The notes under the pieces are model-generated. The model worked only from the letters and a program-made list of their open reading frames with translations, had not been told where the DNA came from and ran no database searches. From Linum tenue (lineage: Eukaryota; Streptophyta; Magnoliopsida; Malpighiales; Linaceae): a stretch of DNA of 64,000 nucleotides. The stretch is from positions 65,856,200 to 65,920,199 of the forward strand of contig CAMGYJ010000005.1 of assembly GCA_946122785.1 (NCBI GenBank), read 5' to 3'. Each line of letters opens with the position of its first letter. Within the stretch, counting starts at the first letter, position 1. The position numbers and the translations under genes were made by a program. Positions 1-11,006 of this stretch are shown one piece after another.

Positions 1-728
1 ATACAATCAAACCTAACATACTGAACTAGGGTTTCCCATACCCAGATGAATGGGAGAACTACTCCATGGAAAGAGAAGCAAAAGCAGAATCAGACGCGGA
101 AATCATACTGTGAAGATGGATTTCTACTCCTGGACGTTGAATCGGCACTTCTCCAAGCTCAAACCAAGCTCCAATGGTGTTGAAGATCGATCTAGGGCAC
201 TTGGAGGCTCTTGTTCGTCGCTTTCTCTCTCTAGGAACCGCTCTGTCTCTCAAAAACTCGAATCCCCTTCTGTTTGGCTCGGAATCCGCTTAAAAACCAG
301 ACTTTCCCGACTCGCACGGCCAGGGTGCACGGCCGTGCACATCACCATTCTGGCCGTGCACTCCAAAACGCGGTGTATCAATTAGTCGAACTTCAGCCAT
401 CTCGCACGGCCAGGATTGCACTTTGCACGGCCGTGCGGATTTCACTTTTGCCCGTGCGTGCCCACGCACAATCCCGCACGGCCAAACTGGTCACTTGCAC
501 GGCCGTGCGGGTTGTGGGTGTGCCCGTGCGACTTCCTCAGAACCTCGCCATGCGTCCGATCCTTGTCCAATCGACCTCAAACTCGCTCCCAAGCCTCCAT
601 TCACGTACTAGGACCTGAAATATCATAAACAAGCACAACCTAGCCTGAAATCGGCCTAAAACACGAGAATCAATACCTCAAACGGAGTAAGAGCAGGGGT
701 AAAAACATGTGTAACTAACGGTCTATCA
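1..728 (-). repeat. 3' LTR of element A (LTR1 family, partial)
   Basis: Read on the minus strand the LTR starts TGATAGACCG at 728, directly after the polypurine tract, and runs out of the window at 1. It matches 5614-6414. Positions 315-533 hold the GC-rich palindrome array (repeats of CACGGCCGTG and half sites) that sits in this slot of every related LTR. The open frames across this stretch (for example 274-618) are by-products of the repeats. Confidence 0.92.
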
Positions 729-769
729 AACTCCCCCACACTTAACCGTTTGCTTGTCCCCAAGCAAAC
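729..769 (-). other. Polypurine tract of element A with adjoining hairpin
   Basis: On the minus strand AAGTGTGGGGGAGTT ends exactly at the LTR start (729-744 covers the tract). It is the expected plus-strand primer of reverse transcription. Just upstream, 748-769 forms a perfect hairpin with nine-base arms GTTTGCTTG and CAAGCAAAC around a four-base loop. The same hairpin-tract pair precedes the 3' LTRs of D, F, G and H. Confidence 0.85.
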
Positions 770-1969
770 CTATCTCAAACCAATGCAACTCTCCAGACCT
801 CTGTAGCAACAAACAACCTCGATCGTAGGTAGAGGACTTCCTAGATCATTTAGCAACTTACGAGGTCAACCGTCGCACAAGTCATCTCATAGCTTCTTCG
901 GCGAGAGCACTAGTCTCGAGTCAGCATCATGGCAAATAGTGAACAGAGGACAAATGAATCGTGGATGAAGAGACTCTCAAAAACAAAAGATCATGGACTC
1001 ACATTTTTCAAGGTGCTCGATTTTCTTTTTGGAGATGGTTGGAACCCCTTTTCTTTCTTCTTTTTGCTTGTTTTTCTGTTTTTCTCGTTTCTTTTTTTTT
1101 CAAGGGTTCCAACCTGTTTTTGCAGAAAACGAGGGCTCCCACCTAGCAAAGGTTTTGCGGGAGCCCGGCTCTTACCGGCCATGCCAGGAGCAGTTGTCTC
1201 GAGCCTCGTGCGGGGGAAAGACATGCAAGGGGGCTGGAGGTAGTAGGTGGAAATTGGGAACGGATTCCCGTCTCCCCTTACACACTTTCGCCCTATTCGC
1301 ACGGGAGACGTCATTTTAAAGCACATTTTCGAGCACCTGTTATTTTCAACACATGATACAAGAGTCCATGACAGGCAGAGAGTCCACAACACCACACAAT
1401 TCAAGGGTCCTAAGATCACTAATTCACTCAATCAACCAACACACTATGAAGAAGAAATGAGACTCCTTAAATGCATCAACATCCTCCATAGTGCTACACT
1501 ACCTCCCTAGGTTGCAAATCACTACAGAGACTGTAATTTCAAAGCATACTGAGCAGGCAATTGCAAGGAACACGTACTTGGAGCCCTCAAATTTAAAAAT
1601 TTGGACAGTGGACTAGGCTCCAAGCACACAAACAGAGCTAAGGCAGTCAAAAGATAAACATACATCCCCCCCCACACTTAAGATCGACATTGCCCTCAAT
1701 GGAGAAGAGGGAAGGAAAGGGGAACGATGTTACCGGTATGCACGGACTGCAGGAGACTGGAAATGGACCAGTCGGGAACACAGCACAGCTCAAGGGGAAC
1801 AGAAGAGCTCAACCAGAATATGTTAGGTCCGATGTCAGCCCAATAAGACATCATCCAGAACAAAGGAAACAAACCAAAACCAAACCAAATCGCAATCCGA
1901 CTCGAAACATAAGAAAGAAAGTCAAACCGTGGTGGGGTTGCCTCCCCACAAGCGCTTCTTTACCGTCTT
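770..1969 (-). other. 3' noncoding region of element A with conserved dyads
   Basis: No credible gene is present. Structures seen are an 11-bp dyad GGTTGGAACCC/GGGTTCCAACC (1037-1114) around a pyrimidine tract that is purine-rich on the element strand; GGGCTCCC/GGGAGCCC (1133-1166); CTTGGAGCC/GGCTCCAAG (1577-1624) around an inner AAATTT dyad; a second tract CTTAAGTGTGGGGGG after a CATTGAGGGCAATGTCG box (1666-1702, minus); and a small GTGGGG/CCCCAC hairpin just after the frame end (1932-1949). All recur in the 3' regions of sister elements. Confidence 0.75.
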
Positions 1970-4837
1970 TTAGCTGGACGCCCATGGTGGATACTCAGGG
2001 AGTGCAGGAACAGGTGCCTCCAAGAGCAGATCCACATCGCTCTTGAGGTACAGCTTCAGGTGGTGACCGTGCACCCGACGGTTGCAACCACCAGCATCGG
2101 TCAACTCGACCTGGCCATCCGGCAAGATGCAGGCGAGTGAGTACTCGGATGGCCAGGGTGGTCGTGGTGCAGGGGGTGGGACCAGCTCATAGTGGTCTCC
2201 ACTCTTCTTCCGTGCCGGCTTAGCCACCTGCGGCTTCGGTCGCCACTCCTCCTTGAGCTTTTTGTTCGGAGGCGAGACTGGATGGAGTGGCGGTGAAGGA
2301 ATGATAGGCGGGTCCTGCAAAATGAGAGGTGCAGAAGGGTACACGACAGGCTCGTGTACCTGATCAGAAATAGCATGCACAGGCGATACAGAAATCATAG
2401 CACAATGATCAAACTCAGTCATAGGAAAAGTAGCCTGTTCATTTCCAGCACGCAGAATCAGTTTACCATCATGCACATCAATCAATGCCTTGGCGGTGGC
2501 AAGAAATGGCCTACCTAGAATCAAAGACACATCCACATCATCATTTATGTCCAGGATAACAAAATCAACAGGATATGTGAATGCACCAACATTAACAAGC
2601 AGGTCCTCTATGATACCCCTAGGATGCACAATAGAACGGTCAGCTAGCTGAATGCTCATCCTAGCAGGGCTAAGTTCACCTAGGTCTAGCTTTTTGAACA
2701 GTTTATATGGCATGACATTAATGCTAGCGCCTAGGTCCGCCAAGGACTTTCCTACATGCATGCTGCCAATAGTAAGAGGGATAGTAAAACTCCCTGGGTC
2801 TTTGCGCTTTTCGGGCAGCTTGTTCTGCAGGATAGCAGAACATTCCTCGCTCAGCAGCACTATCGAGAGATCCCCAAGTTTCTTCTTGTTGGTGAGGAGA
2901 TCTTTCATGAACTTCGCGTACTTGGGCATCTTCGACAGTGCCTCCACAAATGGTACGCTGATGTTGAGCTGCTTCAACATTGCCATAAAATTGGCAAACT
3001 CAGTCTCCAGCTTATCTTTATGGAGGCGAGTGGGGAAGGGAAGCTGGGGCACATGCTCCTTAACCACTGGTTGTGGCTTGGGAGTAGGGGCTTCCTTCTC
3101 CACCCGCACTTCTGCATCACCGGCTGGAAGTGCTGAAGCAGGTAGTGGTTCCTCCTGCCTGGTCGGGGCAGGATCAGCTGATGTAGGCCTGCCACTCAGG
3201 GTGAAAATGGCGTGTGCGGTCTCATGCGGGTCCCGTGGATTAGGGATGGTGGTGGCAGGTAGAGTCCCCGGGGCCCGAGTAGTAATCTGGCGAGCTATGG
3301 CGCCAACCTGGTTCTGCAAATCTTGCAGAATGGCACCCTGGTTCCTCTGTCCTGCCTCCAAGGTTCTCTGGCCTGCCTCCAGTGAAGCTATGGTCTGATC
3401 CATCCTCGTGATACTTGCCTGGCTGGTGGTCATGAATGCTGCCAAAATGTTCTTCAGCTCGATCATCTGATTATCGGGAGCTGGCGCTGCTGCTGGCTCG
3501 GTATACTGACGCTGAGGCTGCTGGAATGGCTGCCCTTGCCTAGGCTGGTAGGGCTGCTGCTGTGGTGGTGGCCCCTGCCTATCCTGGAAGGGCTGCCTCT
3601 GCTGAAAACCACCTGCTAGTGCTGGGAAACCAGGTGGTTTGTTGGTGTTGCTGCTCCAGGCGAAGTTGGGATGCTGACGCCATCCTTCATTGTAGGTGTT
3701 GCTGTATGGGTCGAGGCGCCGAGCATTGGCGACGAAGGCCACCTGCTCTTGGGGAGTGGAGGACTCCCTCATAGATTGACAATCCTCCACCAGGTGATTT
3801 GGGCTCTCACACCACTGACACTGAGCTACTGGAGGCGTAGCTACACCTCGGCCTGGAAGGAGACTGTTAGGCTGCTTCAATGTCTGCACCAACTCAGCCA
3901 CCTGCTGCTCTAACCCGGATCTGGCCTCCATAGCATGCACACCTCGGTCCCGGGAATTCCTACCTCTGTTGTTCTGCCCCTAGGAATGATCGCGGGCAGC
4001 CAAAGTACTGATCATCTGGTTCAGCTCGGGTGGAGTCTTAGTAAGGATATCCCCTCCTGGGCATAGAGACTCGATCACCCTCTGGCTGTCTGGGGTGAGG
4101 GCACTGTAGAAGTTCCCCACTGTGAAAGCATCGCTGAAGCCATGATGGGGACACTGCCAGAAGTATCCCATGTACCGCTCCCATGCATCGCGAAGGGACT
4201 CATCTGGCTCTTGGCGGAAGTGAGTGATCTCCCGCTGAATCTCAGTAGTCTTCGATGCCGGATAATATCTGTGCACGAACTTATCCGCCAGATCGTCCCA
4301 AGAAGTGATGGACAGTGGGGGCTGGGTCTCCAACCACCTCTTAGCATTCCCCGCCAGAGAATGGGGGAAGAGGTGAAGACGGATTGCATCATCCGGAACA
4401 CCATTCAGCTTGAACTTCGTCAGTTGCAGAAAACGGGAAAGGTGTGCCCGGGCTTCCTCATCCTTCAAGCCATGGAACTGGATAGAGGATGTGATGAGCT
4501 GAATCCAGCATGGCTTGATCTCGAAGTTGTTTGCAGGAATGGGCGGATAGAGGATGACCGGGCGGATGTCAGCAATCCGTGGAGTGTAGTAGTACTCCAA
4601 GGTGGGACCCGACGGTGGTGGTGGATGCTAATTCACCGGGGGAGCCTGTCGGGCATTCCCCGGTTGTGGGATGTCTTCGCCCTCCATCTCGCGCTCGTCC
4701 TAGGATTCGCTGCTCAATTGGCCGTCTCGGTACTCCGCCGTAGCCAGTCTAGTTCGCTGTTGTCTCCGAAGTTGGTTGCAGGTGCGTTCAATCTCTGGAT
4801 CCAACGGCAGTAAACCTCCCGACTGGCTACGGGTCAT
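1970..4837 (-). pseudogene. gag-ap: Gag-aspartic protease of element A, with integrase C-terminal remnant
   Basis: Translation from the Met at 4837 (MTRSQSGG, as in B) gives the Athila Gag, then a capsid-like region (RYYPASKTTEIQREITHF), a zinc-knuckle-like CQWCESPNHLVEDC, a Gln/Pro-rich linker, and the protease with LADLGASINVMP. The frame then jumps directly to a tail ending HGHHLKLYL, which aligns without gaps over 38 residues to the integrase C-terminus of D (ending NGHRLKLYL). RT, RNase H and the IN core are missing. Stops lie at 4700-4702 (TAG), 4628-4630 (TAG where related copies have Gln) and 3980-3982 (TAG where B has Trp). The uninterrupted frame is 3940-1970, 656 codons. Element C has the same architecture. 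Confidence 0.85.
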
Positions 4838-4961
4838 GCACTATCTGCACACAATCAAGCAAGGCAAACCCGTGAAGGCACAAGTGGGAAAAACAAAAAC
4901 TCAATGCAAAAAATGAAAATGCTAAAGTAACAGAAATCACTTTTCTTCAACAACCTAGCCG

Positions 4962-4979
4962 TCCCCGGCAACGGCGCCA
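4962..4979 (-). other. Primer-binding site of element A (tRNA-Asp type)
   Basis: The reverse complement reads TGGCGCCGTTGCCGGGGA, the primer site typical of Athila/Tat elements. It lies six bases inside the 5' LTR end, the same spacing as in B, C, D and E. Confidence 0.92.
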
Positions 4980-4985
4980 AAAACT

Positions 4986-6414
4986 TGACTCACTCCTACT
5001 GTCACTCTAGAAAATGGCCAAGTGTAACCACTTCCTAAAGCGTAGTATAGCGGGTTTGGGTTTTAATGTCAACCCGGGTCCTAGATGTGATGACTACTCA
5101 GTGAATTCGTATTATCTAGCAATGAAACTTTAGTGAAGTTCTAAACTAAAAAGCAAACAAAGAAACTAAACGTTTGTATTCAGGTTAAGAGAGGTCACCC
5201 GGATATGGTTCCCCCTAGTCTGCAGTTAAGCCGGATTGTAATTACCAAGTTCAATTTCTATGATAGTTATACTGCGGAAGGTTCTTAATCAGTCTGAAGT
5301 CTCGACTAAAGGTCTTCAGACCCTCTCAATCTGAGTCTCTAGCTGGCGACTAACCTACACCGGAGTAAACAGATTGAGGCCCTATGAACAAAACCTCCAC
5401 TACCGAATGGAATTCGGTACAGAATAGTGAACTGGCTCCTCGACTAAAGTCACCAATTCACTACCTTCAATTAAGGATACTCTATCAACCTAGGCAGATA
5501 TTATCATTCTAGGTTAAAGCAGAAACAACAGGAATTTGATCAGGATTCATGTCATTCAATCATTCAAACCTCAATCGAATATAATCAATATCATAGAATC
5601 AATACTTGGGTTCATACAATCAAACCTAACATACTGAACTAGGGTTTCCCATACCCAGATGAATGGGAGAACTACTCCATGGAAAGAGAAGCAAAAGCAG
5701 AATCAGACGCGGAAATCATACTGTGAAGATGGATTTCTACTCCTGGACGTTGAATCGGCACTTCTCCAAGCTCAAACCAAGCTCCAATGGTGTTGAAGAT
5801 CGATCTAGGGCACTTGGAGGCTCTTGTTCGTCGCTTTCTCTCTCTAGGAACCGCTCTGTCTCTCAAAAACTCGAATCCCCTTCTGTTTGGCTTGGAATCC
5901 GCTTAAAAACCAGACTTTACCGACTCGCACGGCCAGGGTGCACGGCCGTGCACATCACCATTCTGGCCGTGCACTCCAAAACGCGGCGTATCAATTAGTC
6001 GAACTTCAGCCATCTCGCACGGCCAGGATTGCACTTTGCACGGCCGTGCGGATTTCACTTTTGCCCGTGCGTGCCCACGCACAATCCCGCACGGCCAAAC
6101 TGGTCACTTGCACGGCCGTGCGTGGCCACGCACAATCCCGTGCGTGCCCACGCACAATCCCGCACGGCCAAACTGGTCACTTGCACGGTCGTGCGGGTTG
6201 TGGGTGTGCCCGTGCGACTTCCTCAGAACCTCGCCATGCGTCCGATCCTTGTCCAATCGACCTCAAACTCGCTCCCAAGCCTCCATTCACGTACTAGGAC
6301 CTGAAATATCATAAACAAGCACAACCTAGCGTGAAATCGGTCTAAAACACGAGAATCAATACCTCAAACGGAGTAAGAGCAGGGGTAAAAACATGTGTAA
6401 CTAACGGTCTATCA
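4986..6414 (-). repeat. 5' LTR of element A (LTR1 family, 1429 bp)
   Basis: The minus strand reads TGATAGACCG at 6414 and ends GAGTGAGTCA at 4986, giving TG...CA ends. The palindrome array spans about 5929-6219. It contains 73 extra bases (6123-6195) relative to the 3' LTR, a local duplication of the array itself. The remainder is nearly identical to 1-728 where they overlap. Confidence 0.93.
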
Positions 6415-6572
6415 CTAGGGTTCCTCAAAACCTAAGTGAAGGGAAGTTACTCCATAGAGAAGAGAGAGATTGCAGAAATCTGATCTAGATCTTCAATCTC
6501 CATCTCCAAGCTTGATTCTCGAGCTCCAATGGTGAAGAAATACTCCAAAATAGCTCCAAGAATGTTCCCAAA

Positions 6573-6608
<36 letters not shown>

Positions 6609-6780
6609 GGGTTCGTCCCTTTGGTGTTTGGGATCCAAAACCCAACTCTCCCTCTTCAAAATCGCAGAAAAGAGACTTATACCCGAGCAGGGACAAAAAC
6701 ACGGTCGGGATCATTGCCGGGTTTAGTCCTGCCTGTGTTTTGGTCCCGCCCGTATTTTGAATCCCTTTAGAAGTCTTCAC
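6415..6780 (-). repeat. LTR2-family fragment, interrupted by element A
   Basis: The reverse complement matches the middle of the LTR2 copy at 33203-34463 (GAGGAACCCTAG, TCTATGGAGTAACTTCCC, and the TTGGGTTTTGG stretch before it). It contains a CT microsatellite at 6576-6607 and degenerate CGGTCGGG-type half palindromes at about 6660-6765. Element A breaks it at 6414/6415. At 6780/6781 it abuts the reverse transcriptase of a chromovirus-like element. Confidence 0.75.
6576..6607. repeat. (CT)n microsatellite
   Basis: Sixteen uninterrupted CT units inside the LTR2 fragment. The corresponding place in the other LTR2 copy (about 33805-33822) is a shorter GA run, so the tract has changed length. 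Confidence 0.9.
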
Positions 6781-7706
6781 AAGAGAGGCTCGGCATAAAA
6801 AACACTTGCACTTACCACAAAACCAAGAAAAACAACACTAGAAGTGCAAAACGAGCACTTCTTGAGGTTAGCATATAATTTCTCCTTTCTCAACATCGCC
6901 AACACCTCTCTCAAATGATTGAGATGATCCTCCATGCACTGCGAGTAGATTAGAATGTCGTCAAAGTATACGACCATGAACTTGCCAATGAATGGCCTCA
7001 AAATGTGGTTCATCAGCCTCATGAGCGTACTAGGAGCATTGGTCAAACCAAAGGGCATCACCACCCATTCTTATAGACCCTGCTTGGTCTTAAACGCAGT
7101 CTTCCACTCGTCTTCCTCCTTCATACTAATTTGGTGATAACCTGATCTCAAATCAATCTTGGAAAACACCGTAGAGCCATGTAATTCATCAAGCATATCA
7201 TCTAATTGTGAAATTTGATGATGATACTTAACTGTGATTTGATTGATGGCTTCGCAATCTACACACATCCGCCAGGTGTGATCCTTCATTGGCACGAGAA
7301 TCACCGGAACTGCACACAGGCTCATGCTTTCTCGAACATGCCCTTTCTTCATGAGCTCATCAACATGCCTTTGCAGCTCTCTGGAATCCTCCGGATTCGT
7401 TCGGTATGCTGCCTTGTGTGGAATTTTAGGTCCTGAAACGAAATCAATCTGATGTTCGATCCCTCGTATAGGAGGCAACCCCTTGTGTGCTTCCTCCGAA
7501 AAGACATCATCGAACTCCTCCAATACGACTCGTACCTCGGCTGGAACTTCTTGGAATAGCTCCTGATTGAGTAGCACGTCTCTATACATGATCATAATAA
7601 ATGGTTTTCGTGCATAGGAAGTTTGCTTCATGTCACCACTTCGTGCTAGCATCACTGCCTTCGACTCCACAATTAGTCCATTCTTCTCTTTTCTTGGCCG
7701 AGGCAT
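6781..7706 (-). pseudogene. pol: Reverse transcriptase region of chromovirus-like pol (truncated)
   Basis: Two overlapping frames encode the end of the protease-RT linker (LPPIRGIEHQIDFV), RT block A (FSKIDLRSGYHQI) and then [13 protein letters not shown] and YFDDILIYS, the catalytic YxDD motif. A frame change near 7070 separates the blocks. Translation stops making sense at about 6790, where the element is broken, so the RT thumb, RNase H and integrase are absent here. Confidence 0.87.
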
Positions 7707-8146
7707 TACTTGCCTTTTCCTGCTCTCGACATTGCTTCATTTGGATTTGATCTCGATAGACTTCACAAGGGAGACAGAGGCTTCAACACGAATTTTTATC
7801 CTCCATGTTGTAATTTGTACTAGTTAGTCACTCCATCATGTTGTGCTTGTCGATCGAACTGCCATGGTCGGCCAAGAAGCATATGCACAGCTTGCATAGG
7901 CAATTCATTAATGCCTGCTTCGTGACTTTGATGGATCCATGGTCATTATGCCATTGCAGCATATGTGGCTTTGGATGCTTCAACGTGGGTATCCCTAGCC
8001 TCTTCACTGTGCACTCACTACGTTTGTGCAACTCCCTCCATCGATCACTAGGGACAAAAACTTTCCATCGACCACGCATCTAGAGTGAATGAGGTTTTCT
8101 CGCTGTTAACTCTCCTCCTTAGGCTGTGTAGTCATCACCCTCCTTG
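7707..8146 (-). pseudogene. Decayed aspartic protease region of the chromovirus-like element
   Basis: Frame 8079-7828 contains SECTVKRLGIPTLKHP and LQWHNDHGSIKVTKQ, which resemble the segment before and within the protease of chromoviruses. A remnant of the usual GRPW...D motif is recognisable only across frames. The catalytic Asp motif was not found intact. Confidence 0.55.
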
Positions 8147-8398
8147 CTATAAACAAACTGCCCGGAGGTGCTTCCATCTTAATGGACTCATCAATATCAG
8201 AATCGGTGGTTTCCCCAACTTCTTCTTCAGAATCATACTCACCATTTTCGAGAAAAATCTCTTGTTAGGGCATTGGCTCGCAATATGCCCTCTTACATGG
8301 CATTTAAAACACTGAATTCCCCCCAACGATCCACCTTGCTTCACTGGATTCGCACCATCAGCCCTTGCTTCTGGTCTTGGAGTTTCTTTCATGGGCAT
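8147..8398 (-). pseudogene. Gag nucleocapsid zinc knuckle of the chromovirus-like element
   Basis: The frame contains CFKCHVRGHIASQC, a CX2CX4HX4C RNA-binding knuckle. It lies in a different frame from the upstream Gag body (8389-9132), so one frameshift separates them. Confidence 0.8.
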
Positions 8399-9342
8399 TT
8401 GCGGCTTAGGGTTGGTTGCAACCCCCTGGTTAGATTATGTAGAATTCGTGGAGGGTTGAAACCTCCTATTTCGTAACTGCGTTCCACCTTGCTGGCCATA
8501 TCCATCAAATCTTCAAGCTCGAGGAACGGTTGTATTTCCACCACATTCTTGATCTCACGATTGAGACCATACAGAAAACGAGCTATGGTAGCCTCGCGAT
8601 CCTCTCTCACATTAGCACGTATCATCAACACTTCCATCTCCTTGTGGTAATCCTCAACGCTATTAGTTCCTTGCCGTAGAAGCTGGAGGTTTTGATACAT
8701 ATCTCTCAAATGGGAATTCAGTACAAACCGATCCCTCAAGATACCCTTCATCTCGTCCCATGTTTCAATAGGACACTGCTTGTTTCGCCTTCTTCTCGTA
8801 CCCAACTGATCCCACCAAACAAGCGCGTAATTCGAGAACTCTAGGGCAGCCAACGTCACTTTCTTCTTTTTGGAGTAATTGTGACAGTCGAATACCAATT
8901 CCATCTTTCGCTCCCAATCCAAATAGGCATAAGAGTTTGTGGTACCGCGAAAGGGTGGAATTGTGACCTTGAGGTTTCGCAGATCATCATCTTCCTCAAA
9001 GCCCTCCTCGTCCTCTTCCTCAATTTCCACAAAATTTTCTTCTTCACGATGCTGCTGCCGCCCTCTTCTTTCACATTGAGGCATCCCAAGACGTCTATGT
9101 TGGCGCATATAACGCTGTAATTCGTGAACCAATGATGGAGGAACTCGGTTTTACCTTCCCCATTCTTCTTGTCGAGGTCTAGGGTTATGGTTTGGGTTTA
9201 CCTCAGCAACAACCGGCTGCTGGAGTCTTGCTTCCACCGCTGCCATTCTCGTTGCTTGCTCAGCAAGCCTCGTCGTTTGCTCCTCTTGAGCTCGAGCGAT
9301 ATTCTCCAGCTGGGTCGTGATCTCTCGTAAGGCTTCATCCAT
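8389..9342 (-). pseudogene. gag: Gag of the chromovirus-like element
   Basis: Starting MDEALREITTQLENIA at 9342, the N-terminus is a predicted coil. One in-frame TAA (9151-9153) interrupts it, then the frame resumes through an acidic stretch and a retrotransposon Gag domain (WDEMKGILRDRFV, DREATIARFLYGLNREI, LMDMASKVERSYE). The first Met was chosen because it follows the primer site by about 170 bases with no earlier credible start. Confidence 0.8.
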
Positions 9343-9512
9343 GCTTGAGGCTCAAGAAATTAAAGACACTCCAAGAATTAGTCACCCTTCTGTCTTGCGG
9401 CTCAAGAACACGCCAAGACCTTCAAGAACTCGCACAAAACCACCAAGAACACGAACAAAAACGCACAAGATCTTCAAACAATTTCAAGAACCCGCCACTG
9501 ATTTGAACCTTA

Positions 9513-9524
9513 GCTCTGATACCA
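9513..9524 (-). other. Primer-binding site, initiator-Met tRNA type
   Basis: The reverse complement is TGGTATCAGAGC, the classical plant primer site complementary to initiator-Met tRNA. It lies two bases inside the LTR end and about 170 bases before the Gag start. Confidence 0.85.
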
Positions 9525-9526
9525 TT

Positions 9527-9976
9527 TGATACAATCAAAGTTGCACAGCTCCAAGCAATTCGAACCAAATAAAAGAACCAGAATAAAGGTGGAATCAACT
9601 GGACATAATTCACTCGTGAAAAGGGGCAATCGATATAGGAATCGATCGGACAATCTCAACCGGAATCAAGGGCAGTTGATATGGGTAGCTCGCCACAACT
9701 AGGGTGAATACCTAGCTGATAAGAGTCGTTCTAACACTCCGGAATTCTCAATAGAGTAATTAAGGCAAAAGTTCTCAAGGAACTCGGCAATAGCCTTTAA
9801 ATTAATCAATAGGGTTTCAAACCCTTAAACCAACGTGTTCAGCCCCTTTAAATAGGCAAATACAATCCAAATCCGAATCCAACAAGGAACAATAATAAAC
9901 CGACTTTAAAACAAAGGAAACCCGAAAATAGTCTAGGAAACCCGTTAAGCACAAACCATTAAGGCTCCTTCTTGCA
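9527..9976 (-). repeat. Short LTR of the chromovirus-like element (boundaries approximate)
   Basis: On the minus strand the LTR is proposed to start TGCAAGAAGG at 9976, after a purine-rich AAGAGAAGGCAGAT, and to end TTGTATCA at 9527, next to the primer site. No second copy is present in the window, so the left boundary is inferred from TG/CA ends and the purine tract only. Confidence 0.55.
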
Positions 9977-9997
9977 ATCTGCCTTCTCTTCGGCACT

Positions 9998-10157
9998 TCA
10001 TTCTTCTTCCTCCACTCGAATCATCATATATGGCTTCCCTCGAAACAACTCCACGTCCATGGCTTCAAAGTAGCTCTCCAAATACGTCGCAAGCTTCTCG
10101 TTCAAGGTTCTTGCCTTAGCACGTGTGACTGGTCCATCGATGCCCTCATCAGAGGTA
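9998..10157 (-). pseudogene. Pol C-terminal tail of a chromovirus-like element
   Basis: The minus frame reads DEGIDGPVTRAKARTLNEKL and runs to a TGA at 9998-10000. GPxTRAKAR is the usual motif at the very end of plant gypsy polyproteins. It sits upstream of an LTR-primer site-Gag series in the same orientation, as expected between two copies in tandem. Confidence 0.6.
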
Positions 10158-10990
10158 GTCGACGAGGGAGAAATGTGACAGAGCCGATTCCTTTTGCCCC
10201 ACTACTCCACTTGTAACTCTGAACTTGTTTTTCTTATTTTTCTTTCTTTTATGTGTTTGTGACTGTAAACTACTACTACTATCGTATTGTGTTGTGTAAT
10301 AACCTAGCCTTGAGCGAGTCGTATTGTGTTTGTGTATGTGTGTATTTGTGTTTTTTTCTTCTCCTTGAAGCTCCAAATCTCATACCCCGGAAACAATTCC
10401 AACTTTCACTCACCAAGCAAAGCGGTATAATCGTTCTACCCCTATCTTACGTCATTGAGGGCAATGTCGAGCTTAAATGTGGGGTGGGGGGGGGGGGGGG
10501 TAGTTTATTAGTATGCTTGGGTGAGTGTGATTGATGCTTGGAGCCTTGATGTTTGCCCAAATTTGAAAATTTGAGGGCTCCAAGCAATGTTTGCATGATC
10601 AAAGTGGCCGATTTGTGAGAGAATTTCGGGTCTATTGGCTTTAACCTTAAATTGTTGCATGTGATTGAGTATGTCTTATGATGATGACCGAGAGGTCCAT
10701 TAGGGCAGTGCAAAGGTTTAGTTCTCATGTGTGCGGTTCTTGCTAGGAATGAAAAAAGGAAGTGTAGTGTTGGAGTGAGTTCTTAAGAAGAGAGCAGTGG
10801 TCGTTAAATGTGAAGGTGACAAGTGTTTTACTCCCTCTAAGTAATAGTTCAATCGAGCAACTTGGCCATGCAAATATTACAAACACCCTCTAAACTATGT
10901 TAATTCTACATTTAACTCCAACATCCCTCTCATTCTGTAGCATGAATATCAAAGAGTGTCCAGTTTGAACTTGAGAGCTGTAAAAACCAC
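10158..10990 (+). other. Fragment of an Athila-type 3' noncoding region
   Basis: No gene is seen. Positions 10452-10500 hold the box CATTGAGGGCAATGTCG followed by CTTAAATGTGGGG and a long G run. Positions 10537-10586 hold the CTTGGAGCC/GGCTCCAAG dyad around AAATTTGAAAATTT. Both match the 3' regions of A, G and H, but this copy is a divergent subfamily and no LTR follows it. A GT-rich stretch lies at 10320-10350. Confidence 0.6.
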
Positions 10991-11006
10991 GGTGGGCAAA
11001 GACTTA

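Larger units (their letters stand above)
1..6414 (-). mobile_element. Element A: young non-autonomous Athila-type LTR retrotransposon (3' LTR cut by window edge)
   Basis: On the minus strand the order is 5' LTR (4986-6414), tRNA-Asp-type primer site, Gag-AP frame, noncoding 3' region, polypurine tract and 3' LTR (1-728). RT, RNase H, most of integrase and ORF3 are absent. The two LTRs are collinear with an offset of 5613 bases. They differ by about six substitutions plus one 73-bp insertion in the 5' copy, so the insertion is recent although the coding frame carries stops. The right end lies inside an LTR2 copy (6415 onward). The target duplication cannot be checked because the left end is outside the window. 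Confidence 0.9.
6781..10157 (-). mobile_element. Decayed chromovirus-like Ty3/gypsy element
   Basis: On the minus strand the order is a pol-terminal tail (about 10157-9998), a short LTR (about 9976-9527), an initiator-Met primer site, Gag, zinc knuckle, protease remnant and RT up to 6781, where an LTR2 fragment cuts it. The element differs from the Athila copies in primer, LTR size and protein sequence. The pol tail lying upstream of the LTR suggests a tandem or recombinant arrangement. The clade within chromoviruses is not resolved. Confidence 0.75.

Noticed and set aside
274..628. Open frames across the CACGGCCGTG arrays (also 5887-6314, 15170-15490, 27337-27786, 48851-49171)
   Set aside because: They exist on both strands and in several frames because GC-rich repeats lack stops. 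They lie inside LTRs and show no protein family features.
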